The notes under the pieces were generated by a model that was not told where the DNA came from, searched no databases, and worked only from the letters and a program-made list of their open reading frames with translations. Positions 51,094 through 62,873 of a stretch of DNA of 64,000 nucleotides are shown here, piece after piece (the first letter of the stretch is position 1; every line of letters begins with the position of its first letter). Position numbers and translations under genes: made by a program. Source of the stretch: Oxyruncus cristatus (Eukaryota > Chordata > Aves > Passeriformes > Cotingidae); the NCBI GenBank assembly GCA_013399855.1, contig VXAY01000768.1, forward strand, positions 1 to 64,000. Reading direction: 5' to 3'.

Positions 51094-54000
51094 ATCCTAC
51101 TGGATATAAATATATATCCTCCACTGGCCCTTTCAGCTTGTATCAGTGTTTGCTCCCTCTCTTTGGCTATTCATGATCTGCTAAGGAAAGCTGTGGTCTC
51201 TTTCACTTATATCAGTATCAACTCTCAGTATTTCTTAACAGCTTAATAATATATCTGTGGCTGCTTCCTAGTGTTGCAACACTAAAGGATTCGTATTTAG
51301 CTTTTAAGTCTTTTTCTCTCTAAAGGGTATTTTTGGATGGAAGACAGGTTCCTGCTAAAACATAATGCATGATCTATTTTAAGGAGTTCACCAAGATTTA
51401 ATACATGGCAAGAAAATGATGGCTGTGAATGGATAATTGGCTAGCCATATAAAACAGCTTTAACTCTCCTCACATGTTTAGCTTAATGGTTTTCTTAAGG
51501 CCGTTCATATTTTCATGATCCCAGTAAAGGTTAACAGAGGTCTGTTGCAGAAAATCTTAGCTCTGTTTAGCATTAGCTTATCAGGTTAGCCCAAATAAAG
51601 GACAGGAAATTCCACAGCATAGTCCCAGATTTCTTAGTTTCCCCCATTTTTTAAAGTTTGTTTTTTCCTTCCAAAAATACATATATTGCATTGACTACAG
51701 TCTTCATGCTCTTTAATAACTTAATATATACCTAAAGTAAAATTTAGACTTAAATCCTTTCAGACTTTTACTTTTCCTGATAGAAACACTGAGAAAGCTT
51801 CTGTGTTTATTTTGTAGGCTGCTCAGTGGCATAACTTTAACTTGCCCACTATTTCTTTCCCTAAAATGTAGTACTGCCAGCTTCTGTGAACTGATATTGC
51901 AGTGGTTCACATACATCACTAGCTTTCAAACATCTTCTGTTCAGTTACTGGGCAACAGCATGACTGGTGCTGCATTGCAATGGCAGACATTTTGATCATT
52001 ATTTTGATAGAACTCAATAGCTGACATTTTCATATACCTTGTATAGACAAAGCCTTTAACTTAATTCAGAAAAAGAAATTCAACACAAGTTTGTTTCAAA
52101 TGTAGTACTTCGACATGGATGCAGTCTCGTCCCAAACTGATGCAGTGTTGAGACTTTTATATTTTTAAATTGTTTCTTGTGCTTTTTACTTCATTTTTTT
52201 AACATATTTTCGTATTTCCAACTAAAACATATAAAATTATTCTCATCTAGAGGATTTCTGCTTTTTGTTCAGGTGTGCATTTGCATATTAATTCTGACAG
52301 CAACAATACAAACTTAAAAAGGAAATAAAGTTTTGCATCATCTCCCAGGTATGAACCAGTAAAAGCAGACACAGGGAGCTTTAACCCCTCTCCCTAGATA
52401 ATCAAGGGTGGTACATATGCTGGTTTAGACACCTGGTGCAATTTAGAATAGACTGAGGATACTTCCAGCTGTGCCATATGTTGAACACCTCAGGGGAGTG
52501 TTACAGAAGCTGAATGCCATCATGGCATGGGAGAGTTTGTTCCCTGTTCCCTGCTCTTTATTCTTGGTCTCTATCACCTTCTGGTCATGACTCTGACGCC
52601 GGCTGCCAACGAGTGATGCAAGAAGTAATACTACATCACTGTCTCAAACAGTCCTGTCAAGCTGGTGTTCTGTTAGTTTAGGGTCATTTTGTACTGGTAT
52701 GAAAAAGGGGAAAAGGTGTGGGAAAAAAGTGAAAGGAAGCCATGCTGTGATAAAGCAGCTGAACTCTGCTGCTTTTAGGATCAAGTTCAATCATATGTGT
52801 TATGTGCACTACTTAAAGACCATTGTGTAATATACAATATTTACACGGACATTCATGCTGAAAAAAACCAAAACAACATGTCTTTTCCAGTTATTTTTGA
52901 TGAAGTAATAAATACAGAACAGTAGAATCTATGTACCGTAAAATATGCAGAAAGGTACATAGGAAGACTGTAAGGCTGTAATTTCAATAGAAGTGCTCTG
53001 ATAGACAAGTAAAGAGGACAGGGAAGACAGAATTGTTTCTTAATGGAACTTTGGAACTTTGACATAGAATTATGTCAATGAATTAAAGTCATATCTTTCT
53101 TTTCCGTGCATATAATGCAATATAGTTTAATAATACATGTAAAATGAAGTGGTGATGACAGCAAGTAAGTTTTTAAAGGTTCTTTTCGGAGGGACTGCTT
53201 TGCAATAACCCATTAAGAACTGGGGAAAAAAATTACCAAGTTTTGAAGTACTTCTTCCCCCTAATGTTTCATGAAATTTTTGTTATTATTTTGTACTGGG
53301 TTGATTTAATTGAGAAATTATTCTTTAACTTGCATTGTGAAGAGGTTGAGTATTACTTTTTGAAATAATCTGTAGACTGGAAAAAAAAAATTATAGCAAT
53401 GCAAACCTTGCTCTCCAAATGACATTTTTTCCTTTCAAAGTATTTTTTAGTTACTAATGGATGTGTAAATCAATTTTGAGTGATATTTGGTATGAAACAG
53501 TGACAGAAGGCCATTGAGTTTCCCCACAAAATGCTTCAAAACACATTATGCAAGTAAAACACAAATTGTGTTTCTTGATTTAAGACTCAAGATTGAAATT
53601 TCAAGTAGAAGAGACAATTGCAAGAAACACAGTCCCACCAGTATGCTAGGATGTTTCCTAACAGTCAGTTACATTGAATTCTCCTCACATAATTTTCTGT
53701 ACACGCACAAAAGGTAGCTTACGGTAAATTAAAAAAATTATCAGCCCCTACTTAGCTTATGTACGTGAAGTTACAATGATGACATATCTATTAACCATCA
53801 TCTAAGTCTTCACATTCGATACATTAACACTTGCTAAACATCACAGCTGGGTATCAAAACTGAAGTACAAACTGTCAATAGTAATAGCAAAAAGGTAGTG
53901 AGATTGATTTTCTTCGTTGGCCTTTCAGCTGTACACCTCAATATATGAGCCTCCTTTACCTATTTTGTCAAGTTTTGGTAGGACAATCATCTGTTTATTT

Positions 54001-54381
54001 TTTTTTTTTTCTGCATTAACCAGCAATAGGAACAAAAAGGCTGTCATAATTCGATGCTGTTGTCTCCCCCTCAGATGAAAACTTTCATGTCTTATGTTTT
54101 TCCATTGGAAGGAAACTCCTCTTCCAACCCATGAGAACAAAACAGAGTAGAGCAATGACATCAGGCATCTGCCTCAGATATGTGGGACTACACTACTCAG
54201 TGCTACAAAGCAGCATTTGGTGCTGTCTACAATGCTGCAGATCAGCATCTGGTTCTGTGAATTTCCCTGGTCTGCTCTATTCATGTCTTACACTGGAATG
54301 GAGGATAAAATTGTCCACAAGCAGTTAGCTGCACCCCAGTGAAGACAGGGTAAGAAAAATCAGAACAGAAGAGGAGAGAAG
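51094..54381. other. Anonymous AT-rich DNA without a supported gene
   Basis: No gene is recognised. The patch 52370-52720 is a little richer in GC and may be an unrecognised old repeat. Frames such as 51713-51919, 52853-53065 and 53925-54161 have no motif. Confidence 0.5.
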
Positions 54382-55046
54382 ATTGCAGTTGGAAGGAACT
54401 TACAACAATCATCTAGTCCAACCACCTGACCACTTCAGGGCTGACCAAAAGTTAAAACGATGTGGTTAAGGGCGTTCTCCAAATACCTCTTACTAATAGT
54501 CACGGGGCATCAACCACCTCTCCAAGAAGCCTGTTCCAGTGTTCTTGATAAAGAAATGTTTCCAAATATCTAAGATCTCCTCTAATGCAGCTCTGAACTA
54601 TTCACATGCATCCTGTCACTGTATGACAGGGAGAAGAAACCAGCACCTCCCACTCCACTTCCCCTCCTCAGCAAGCTGTAGAGAGCAAAGAGGTCTCCGC
54701 CCATCCTCCTTTTCACCAAAATAGGGAAGCCTAAAGTCCTCAGCCACTCATCACTGGACATTCCTTCCAGCCCTTTCACCAGCTTTGTTACCTTCCTCTG
54801 GACACATTCAATGACCTTTACATCCTTCTTAAGTAGTCAAGGGGAGGCCACACCAACCTTGTGGGATAATCACCTCTTTTGACCAGCTGATGATGTTGTG
54901 TTTGTTGCACCTCAGGACACAGTTTACCTCTGCACTGCTGACTCACATGAGGCTAATGCCAAACAACATCCCCAGATTCTTTTCTGCAGGGCTGCTCTCC
55001 AGTTGCTTGTCTCCCAGTCTGTACTTGAGTCTGGTGTTATTCCAGC
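54382..55046 (-). mobile_element. CR1 LINE, reverse orientation, 3' end plus ORF2 tail
   Basis: On the plus strand it starts with the complement of a CR1 3' UTR (GCAGTTGGAAGGAACTTACA, then ATCATCTAGTCCAACCACC). It continues into the reverse-transcriptase C-terminal region; the minus reading of 54582-54779 has KGLEGMSSDEWLRTLGF and GDLFALYSLLRRGSG, which are CR1 ORF2 hallmarks. The terminal octamer-type tail is missing at the left. The 5' end (right, near CTGGTGTTATTCCAGCC) is truncated. It is a dead copy. Confidence 0.92.
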
Positions 55047-55215
55047 CAGACACAAGCACAAGCAAAGTTCTAAACAGGCAGTGGAAGTACTTCAAGATTA
55101 TTTCAAAAGACCAAATAATGTGGTCAAAGTATTTTCTAGGGAAGTTTAAACTAGCTCACCTTTTTAGAATAGTTGACATGATCCATTGGCATGGTCAAGA
55201 AGGTAATTCAGAAAA

Positions 55216-55700
55216 TGTCCTGGTTTGGGTTCGTGCTGTGCCCCGGCAAGGCCGCTGCTGGGAGTAGGGGAGCAGCAGGGCGCGGCCCCTGGCCGTAGAG
55301 TAACCACCCGAACACAGCAGGGACGGTGGAAAGAGGAGAACTCGTTTATTAGATAAGGGGAAAGCTTTTTAAAGGATCTCTTGTGGAAAGTGCTAGAACT
55401 TGGGTGGAATAGGGGTGGTACACGTAAAACTTAAAGATGGGATAGGGTAGGATACAGGTTGAGGGGTAAGTCTACAAGATAACTGGGGAAATCACAATTG
55501 GCTGGGGGAAGTAATACTTTACTTTAGCTGTCTTATCTCTAAACTGCTGCTTCTCTGCAGCATTCCTCTTCACCAAGGGACACATCCAGGGCCAAGCAGC
55601 TCCTCCTCCTACATCTCGGTTTCCTGGTTTGGGGAGTTATTTTTCCATGGATCAAAGTTTGTCTCAAGTTCCAGTCCAACCCCAACAAGAACACAGCTAA
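55216..55700 (-). mobile_element. ERV LTR, reverse orientation
   Basis: The plus-strand left end TGTCCTGGTTTGGG (55216) is the complement of an LTR terminus ...AAACCAGGACA. On the minus strand, a TATA-like TTTAAAAAG (about 55366-55374) is followed by an AATAAA about 20 nt further on (complement near 55346-55351), then a GC-rich U5-like part with many CpGs (55230-55310). The 5' end (right) is not fixed. ACA ends near 55695-55697 are candidates, but none is followed by a copy of the left flank GAAAA. A minus frame of 61 codons (55539-55724) is not a gene. Confidence 0.7.
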
Positions 55701-58700
55701 ACTAAGATTCTCAGGGGTAAACAAAGACTTTGTAATTATTTCTACAACTTGAGGTTTTTGAGTACTAAGCTGTTCACTCTACAATGAAAGGTACAGTACA
55801 CAGACAGTCTCATAATTAGAAATGAAGGGAACTGTAGGTATTTAGTGACGTTATTGCACTCAGCTATAGCTTAAGTAAATGCCTCCTTATTAAGGTAAAG
55901 CACTGAAGTACCTTGAAATTGAAGTATCTTGAAACTGGGTATTAAACTTCTAGGAGTCTCATCCAACAACTTCAACATCTCCAACCAACTCTAGCTTATC
56001 AAAAACAACCAACCTGAAACACAGCACCTCACAGACGCAAGCCATTTAACCTTCCTTTAGCACTTACTCGTACATAGGCATTCTCTTCACAATTTCAGTG
56101 ACCCATATTTAGCTTAGACACAGAAATTTCATCTCCTGTCACTGTTGTTCTAACGTTGAAACAAGCAATAGTTTTCCCTGCTGTATTAGACACATGCAAG
56201 TTCTGAGGATTCCAGTGTCAGAATTTTGGTTTTTTTGGTCACACAACACCAGGCCTGCTGGCAACAGATGGGGTACATCTATCCCAAAGCGGAAATTATA
56301 TTCTTAGTTCCTTTCTAGCTTTTTCGGTACCTTCTCAGGACATAAGACTGCTATAAATGGGTAGAAAGATGCAGAAACTTTGTTGTAAAAGCAAAAAAAG
56401 GAAGAAAACTCTCATTTGATCCTTTATGTTGAACATAAATTTTCAGAATGACAGCTGGAAACTATTATTTCAATATAGTCAAGGCAGAATATCTTTATTT
56501 TACTGAAATTCCTTTGTGACTTTATTTTTAAATAAAATTGCATTTATAGTGAGAAACTGACAATGTTTTATGCATGAAAAATGGTACTTTACAGTGAAAG
56601 AAAATTGTCTTAGAAATTTGTACTGACTAAAGTAAAAATAACTTGTAAGAAAGATATTTAATGTATTTTCTTACATATGTTTTATATGACATTCTTTGAT
56701 TTTCTGGACTTTGATCTCATAACCATATTAATTACACATTATGAAGTAATGTAATGCTTATGAATAAAAGAAGGAAAACTATATAGTTTAACTATTGATA
56801 CTAATAAGCCTTGTGTTGTTCTAGCACAAGGAAATATTTAGATGTTCCCATAGATCGGTGCAAAAAAAGAATTAATCTTCATACAGAAAGAAGATTATTC
56901 GGGCATATTGATATTCTTGTACTAATATCACATTTAACTAAAGTAGATTTTCAACTCCCATGGCATTTTCCCCCTGAATACAGGTATAAAGACTACTACT
57001 TAAGAAAAATCCCATTATCTACTTAAATACAGAGGTTAATGTCGATGCTGTTCTCCTTTTAGTTAATGGGATACTTTTTCACAATCTCTTTACTAATTTC
57101 CTGTTATCTAATTGCACTACTTCACCTTGTAGTACTGTAGTGGTTTTGACCAGATAGGAGAGAGACACATTTGTTTTGTCTACAAAAATCACTATGCTTG
57201 TTTAAAAAGGAAGAAAGCCAGCACCACCCACTCACCACTCACCAAAGAAACAACAAAAAAGGTTAGAAGTTAGTTTGAATTTATCTACTTTTCCATTTAA
57301 TCTCATCTCAACTGTTGTTTCTCTCTAGATTAGTTGAGAAGTATCACTTACTCTTGGCCAAGCATCAACTTTTTGTTCTCACTCTTGCCAGTGTAGATTT
57401 TCACCTACTAACAAGTGGTGCTATTTGGAGCCATCATATGAATCATACTTTTGTAATTTCAATATAAAACTCTCACCCATTGCAAAAAATAATAAAAAAA
57501 CCCATCCTATAATTAGAGTTATCTGAAACTTTAAGGTTATACAAAGTTTAACTACAGATTTAGACAGAATAGATAGTGTTCCAAGAACATATATCCTTAT
57601 TCAGAGATGGAAAGAAAATCTAAATGACTGCTTTTAGCCTGGTGTGACCTGAGGTAACTACAAGATTATTGCTTAGTCAAGCAGGAAGATACCTGCTAGG
57701 AATCGAGCCACTGAGATATTTTTGGATAACAGAAGATATAATCTATTGTGAATGTGGTTCACTAAAATGTCAGGTTTAAGAATAATTCCACGAAAATGTC
57801 AGATTTAAGAAAAATTCTAAGTGGTGAGAATTCATTACAAAATAAACTGCGACCACCTGTAAAATCTATTTGTCTTGTTATGTTCATCACCTTGTGCTGC
57901 ATCATGCTAAACATGAACAATGGCAAGACAGTTCAGGTACTCAGCAAAGCCTTAAAGAAAAACAAACCAAAACCAAACAAAGCCATAAACAGGCTAATAC
58001 CTACCTTAACTTTTAACAAATCCCAGTATTTGAAGAAACAGCCCTTGTAAATACCTCTTTCATTACAAGCTTAAGCTGAAACTTGTTTTCTAAGCTTAGT
58101 TTTTGAAAATTAAGTCCATTTAAAAAGTAAAACACCTTGAAGACATAGCTGGAAGTGACTGACAGACCCAATGTCTGCTGCTTAGAATGGTGAATATGTC
58201 TGCCCTATGCTGCTGTGAAATTTCTAGATAAAGGGGATACAAAAAGCAAAAAATTGCCATAAATATTTTGCAAACGTACAATTAGTAAGTCTACACTAGC
58301 AGTCAGAAGATGTGGAATAATAATCAGGATGTGGTGTAAAGTAGGATACTATTTTAACTGGAGCTTCTGAAAAGCTGTGGAACACAAATTGCTACATTCT
58401 CTTCGCCATTATGTGCTCAAGATCTAACTTATTAGGATATACAATTTTTGAAATGGCTTTTGAATGCCATGTGACATACTGCCGATTAAAACTTGGACAA
58501 TTTAGATTCAGAGTGTAGCATGATGATAAAAAAAAGTGCAAATGACAGACAGGAAAAAAATATTTCCAAAAATTTGTAAAAAGTTGTTCAGCTCTGGGAG
58601 TTATAGAGATTCTCCATTGCTTTTTACTACTACTCCATACAGATTTAACATTTAAAGTTCTTCATGAAATAAATAGGAAAATGGCAAAGACAGAAGTCAT

Positions 58701-61267
58701 CGTCAAGGAAAGCTGGACAAGGATTAGACTTATTCTAAAAGCACATTTAGAGCAAATAAAAAGATATTGGTATAGTTAGAAATACTAGTACTTCTTCAGA
58801 GATGAACAATGATTGTATATACAGCTTGGGAGAAGGGTTAAGGAGGAATGTTGCAAGAAATGGGAAAGATAAGATGGTCTTTGTATCACTAATCTCTCTG
58901 CATCTCATACACAGGAGGAAAAAAACACAAGGGAATGAAATATACGTAGTGTAAACACTAAATACTGGTATTTTTAGATGCTGTACATCTGGTAGTAAGA
59001 GTAAATTCCTAAAAGTGACAAAAAAAACCCCCAAGACGGGTGGTGATGGTAGAGTGGGACCACCACTTGCATATTTAGTCTAAGACTTTCCCTCAACAGT
59101 ACCTGGTAGCAGGTAAGTCATGGGAAGATGCAAGACATTATCAAAGTCTTCCCCCAAATTGTTTAAATCAGCCCCTCCTTCCTCTCATTGGTCTTCTTAT
59201 GTCCAGTAAGATCACTGTGACCTGTCCAAAACCCAGGCAATTACAATGCCATGATATGACTTGGATTTTTGTTTCTTTTTCACTCACTCCACTGTCCAAT
59301 TTTTTTAAAAGCTCTACAACATGTCAACTTGTCTGACATTTTGTGCAACAGTTTTTCCAGGTTCCTTATGTGTTTCAGGAAAACATGTTGTGTAGTTCAG
59401 GAAGATATCACTCTTTTTTTTTACTTTAAAGCAGACACAAAAGTCAATTAAATGCAATCCCATTTTTGTGAGAGAGTCAGAAAGCAGCTGTGTGTTGTTT
59501 AGATGCTTGCTAGAGTCAATTTCTAATTCTTTAAAAAAGAAAATTTTGGTGTATTTAGTTATCTTTATTCACTTTTAGGTAATGTGATTATATGCCAAAT
59601 TTGCTTCTCACCTTCATTAAATAGAAATGTTCTTAGGCAGTTTTAAACTGCCCTTCCACTGGGAGCTGAATTTTTCTAGTGGTAGAAAATTTACTCTGGA
59701 AGAAAAGAAAGGAACAGTTAACTGAATTCTTTCAGTAGCAGTGACAGCTTTTAAAAAAATGTCACTGTTCTTTCTTACCTTGGAGCATTCTTGTATCTAG
59801 TTCAGGATTTTGAACACCCAAGCACACCTAAGTTATGATGTAGTAAAAGGAAGACAATAACGTCTAGATGGCTCTACACTGCCAATGAGTTGCACTTTGT
59901 CACCTGTCTGGCTTTCTATTATCTCAGAAATTCAGTCTCTTAGCCTAGGTACAAATAATTACTGAAGTTGCCATTAAATGAAATAAACTGTATTTGAGAT
60001 GGAAAAAGGCTTACTGCCTTTTAAATCGAAGATATGACAAAGACAATTATCTCACTATCAGAAACACCCAGCCTTAAAAGTAGGACATGGGAAGAGAGCC
60101 TTCTTAGACCTCTCTAACCGAATTTAACTAGTCCTTTAACCTCAATTGATGTCAGGGCACTCATATTTACACAAGTGAAATACTTTAAAGTGCCCATTAA
60201 ATTTCTTGGTTCAAAAAAACTTATTTTACCTGTTCCACTAAAATGATGTTAGTTTTCAATTTTTGGTTGATGTTTTGATTTTGCTTATGCAACATTGCTT
60301 CTGCAGTTGCAAAAGTATTCTGAATGTTTCCTCAGGCCTGTGGTGTGGTCCCAAGTAGCTGTGACATATCTCCATTACACTTATACTGTCAATTTTACAT
60401 TAATTTGTGCCTATAAACAAAAAGATAATTACCCTAATTAATTCTCTGAGATTAAGCTGGCAACTGTCATGTGCTATATTGCAATGTTTTGCTTGTTGCA
60501 CAAAGAAATAAGAAACGTGGGAGTAAACTAGAATGTAAAGACTGAGCTACCTCACTGTGAGTCTTAATATGTCTCCTCAATGGATTCAAATGTCTGCAGC
60601 CATTTTTGCCTCCTATTTTCAAAGCAAATAATCAATTTTTCTCTTCACAAATAAAAAACTCCCTTTGAAATTCCCTTGAAAAAAGTTAAACTAACTGTAT
60701 GCTTTTGGAAAGTGTTGCCTATGTAGGATAGAACAGATACAATATGCCAAAACATTAATACTGTGTCACTGTAGCTGTTACTTTTACTATTGTTACTTTC
60801 TGGTTCCTCAGATGACTAAAATCTGTTCAAGATACATAAAACAAGACAGGAAACTATCCTATGCAAATACCTGGAAGATACACATCATCTTCTTAGATTA
60901 TTAAGTGTTTTCTAAAGCAAATTCCAAAGTGAAGAAAGCTCCTCTAAGCATATGCTGCTGGCATTAAGAGTAGAATTTGGCTTTGTTTTTAGGTAACCCA
61001 TTTCATGTGTCATCTGGATGTGTTGCCTTGACATATCTTGTTCATGCTCAGTTCCCTGCATATTGTCAGCTGAATAGCAATCATTTATATTATCTATAGT
61101 TGTGACAAAGGTGAATAATTTGTATATTCACCAACTCTCCTAATCACTCTCTCAAAACAATTATGTTAGCATTCTATTATCTTAAAAAGAAGCATAACTT
61201 GCTTCTTTGAATACTACCTTATTATACTTGATTTTTTTTCAGTTGATTCACTAAGAAAGGGCATAAA
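55701..61267. other. Anonymous AT-rich DNA without a supported gene
   Basis: No gene, RNA gene or clear repeat is recognised over about 5.5 kb. Frames at 56811-57026, 57796-58050, 58747-59034 and 59269-59451 are 60-95 codons without motifs. Confidence 0.55.
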
Positions 61268-61420
61268 ATAATAGAATTGTTTAGGTTGGAACAGACCTTT
61301 AAGATCATTAAGTCCAATTGTTAACCCAGCACTGCCAAGTCCACCACTAAACAATGTCACTAAGCACCATATTTACACGTCCAGGGTGGTGTCTTAACCA
61401 TTTCCCTAGGCAGTGTTTCT
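61268..61420 (-). mobile_element. CR1 LINE 3' fragment, reverse orientation
   Basis: The plus strand reads ATAGAATTGTTTAGGTTGGA, then CCTTTAAGATCATTAAGTCC, then GCACTGCCAAGTCCACCACT. This is the reverse complement of a CR1 3' UTR. It is diverged and short. The right limit is taken where the match to the CR1 pattern (TTTCCCTAGGCAG) fades. Confidence 0.92.
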
Positions 61421-61942
61421 TGTAAATCCTTCACTGCCATTTTTCGATGCTGCTTATCACTGCAAATTAAAGCATAGGATCCTTGGACATTTGTTTTCAA
61501 ATAGGTTCAATTTGCACTACAACATGCAGAGTAGTTTCAAATTACTGGAGGACTTAAAATTTTATAGGTATTTCAGTGTGGAATTTAAAGCACTCCAATA
61601 ATTTTAAATCACTCTGTCTTGCACAAAGCAATTTAAATTTATTGGAAGTGAAATTTGGAAGTGATCAGGGTTCTGGACATTGCAGCATACACTGGTTTAA
61701 AATTACAAGAGCACTTTAAATTTTTATAAGCACTTCATTTAAAGATCAGGGCTCTGGCCTGGGATGGTGTAATTTAAAGCTGTTAAAGGTTTTCCACTTG
61801 AATTCAAATATATATAAAAAAATGCCTCTTTTCAGAATAATTTTATTTTACTTGGCAAGAGATCCAAAAGACAATTTTTTTTTTTTTTAAAGAAGGCAGC
61901 AAAAAACCCTGTAAAAGCTATCTCATCCTATACCTCTTGAAG
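61421..61942. other. Anonymous spacer before LTR C
   Basis: No gene is seen. Phrases such as ATTTAAA recur at 61590-61790 (TTTAAAT near 61605, 61630 and 61718), giving a loosely repetitive AT-rich look without a clear unit. Confidence 0.5.
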
Positions 61943-61947
61943 AAAGC

Positions 61948-62873
61948 TGTTGCTCAACTAGATAAACAAAACCACAAAAAAACCCCAAACAAATAAAAGT
62001 ATAATCAAAATGTACCCAAAATGATGCTATGCCAATAAACCCTAACTATCCTTTTTCCTCTCCTTCTCTATCTACACCTCATCTAGAATAGTCTTGTAAA
62101 ATTCACAGAACAGGGTCAGGTTTTTAGCTCTGCTGTGAGGGGGTTAGTGGAGTACAGGTATTAACAGCCGTACAATGCTCCAGGCAGACACAACCCTCCA
62201 TGCGAGCACAAAGTAAAATCAGTGCTCGCAGCGTAGCGTCCCGTACCGGGCGCAGGTGTCCCGGCGGTGGCGGCAGCCCTGGGGGCTGTGCCGGGCTGTC
62301 CCTCTGTGGAGCACCCAGGGCCGCCCCGCCCGGACACCGCCGGTTCCACCGGCCCCAGCGCAGGGCACGGCTGAGCCCCTCAGCCACGGGCGGGCGGGGG
62401 AGAGCCCCGGGGAAAGCCTGGGTAAGGGAGGGCAAAACACTGCCCGGCAGCCAGGGCTGAGGGAGGGGAACGGGGTGAGAAACAGCCCTGCGAGCACCGA
62501 GGGCAGAGCGGGTGGAGGGTGGGAGGGGAGGAGAGACCCCGGCAGGGATGGTCCTGCGGCCCGGGAGAGGCTCGGTGGGTCAGGGCTCTGGGAATGTTCC
62601 AGGCTGGAGGCGGGGAGAAGTTTTTTTCTTATTTGCCTTTCCTGCTCACCGTGCAACTTTCTTTTATTTGTCAATAAATGAATTTTCCAGAAGTCGAATC
62701 TGTTTTGCCTGTGATGGTAATTGGTACGGCAATTACTCTGTCCTTATCTCAGCCCACAAGCTTTCTGAGTCCGGTTCTTTCTTGTTTTCTACCCCACCTC
62801 TTGGAGGCTGGATGGGGGACAGGAAACTGAACAGATGGATGAGAGTTTGGCTGTTGGCCAAAGCTAACTCACA
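61948..62873 (+). mobile_element. Solo ERV LTR, copy C, with 5-bp duplication
   Basis: The proposed LTR begins TGTTGCTCAAC and ends ...CTAACTCACA. The flanking pentamer AAAGC is present at both 61943-61947 and 62874-62878. Inside, a CpG-rich U3 (62220-62580) is followed by AATAAATGAATTTTCC near 62673-62688 with the poly(A) signal, then a U5 shared with copies A and B (GAATCTGTTTTGCCTGTGAT, CCTTATCTCAGCCCAC). It has no internal retroviral region and so is a solo LTR left by recombination. The left 200 nt are AT-rich and less certain. The long overlapping frames at 62124-63003 are artefacts of open GC-rich sequence and should not be annotated as proteins. Confidence 0.72.
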
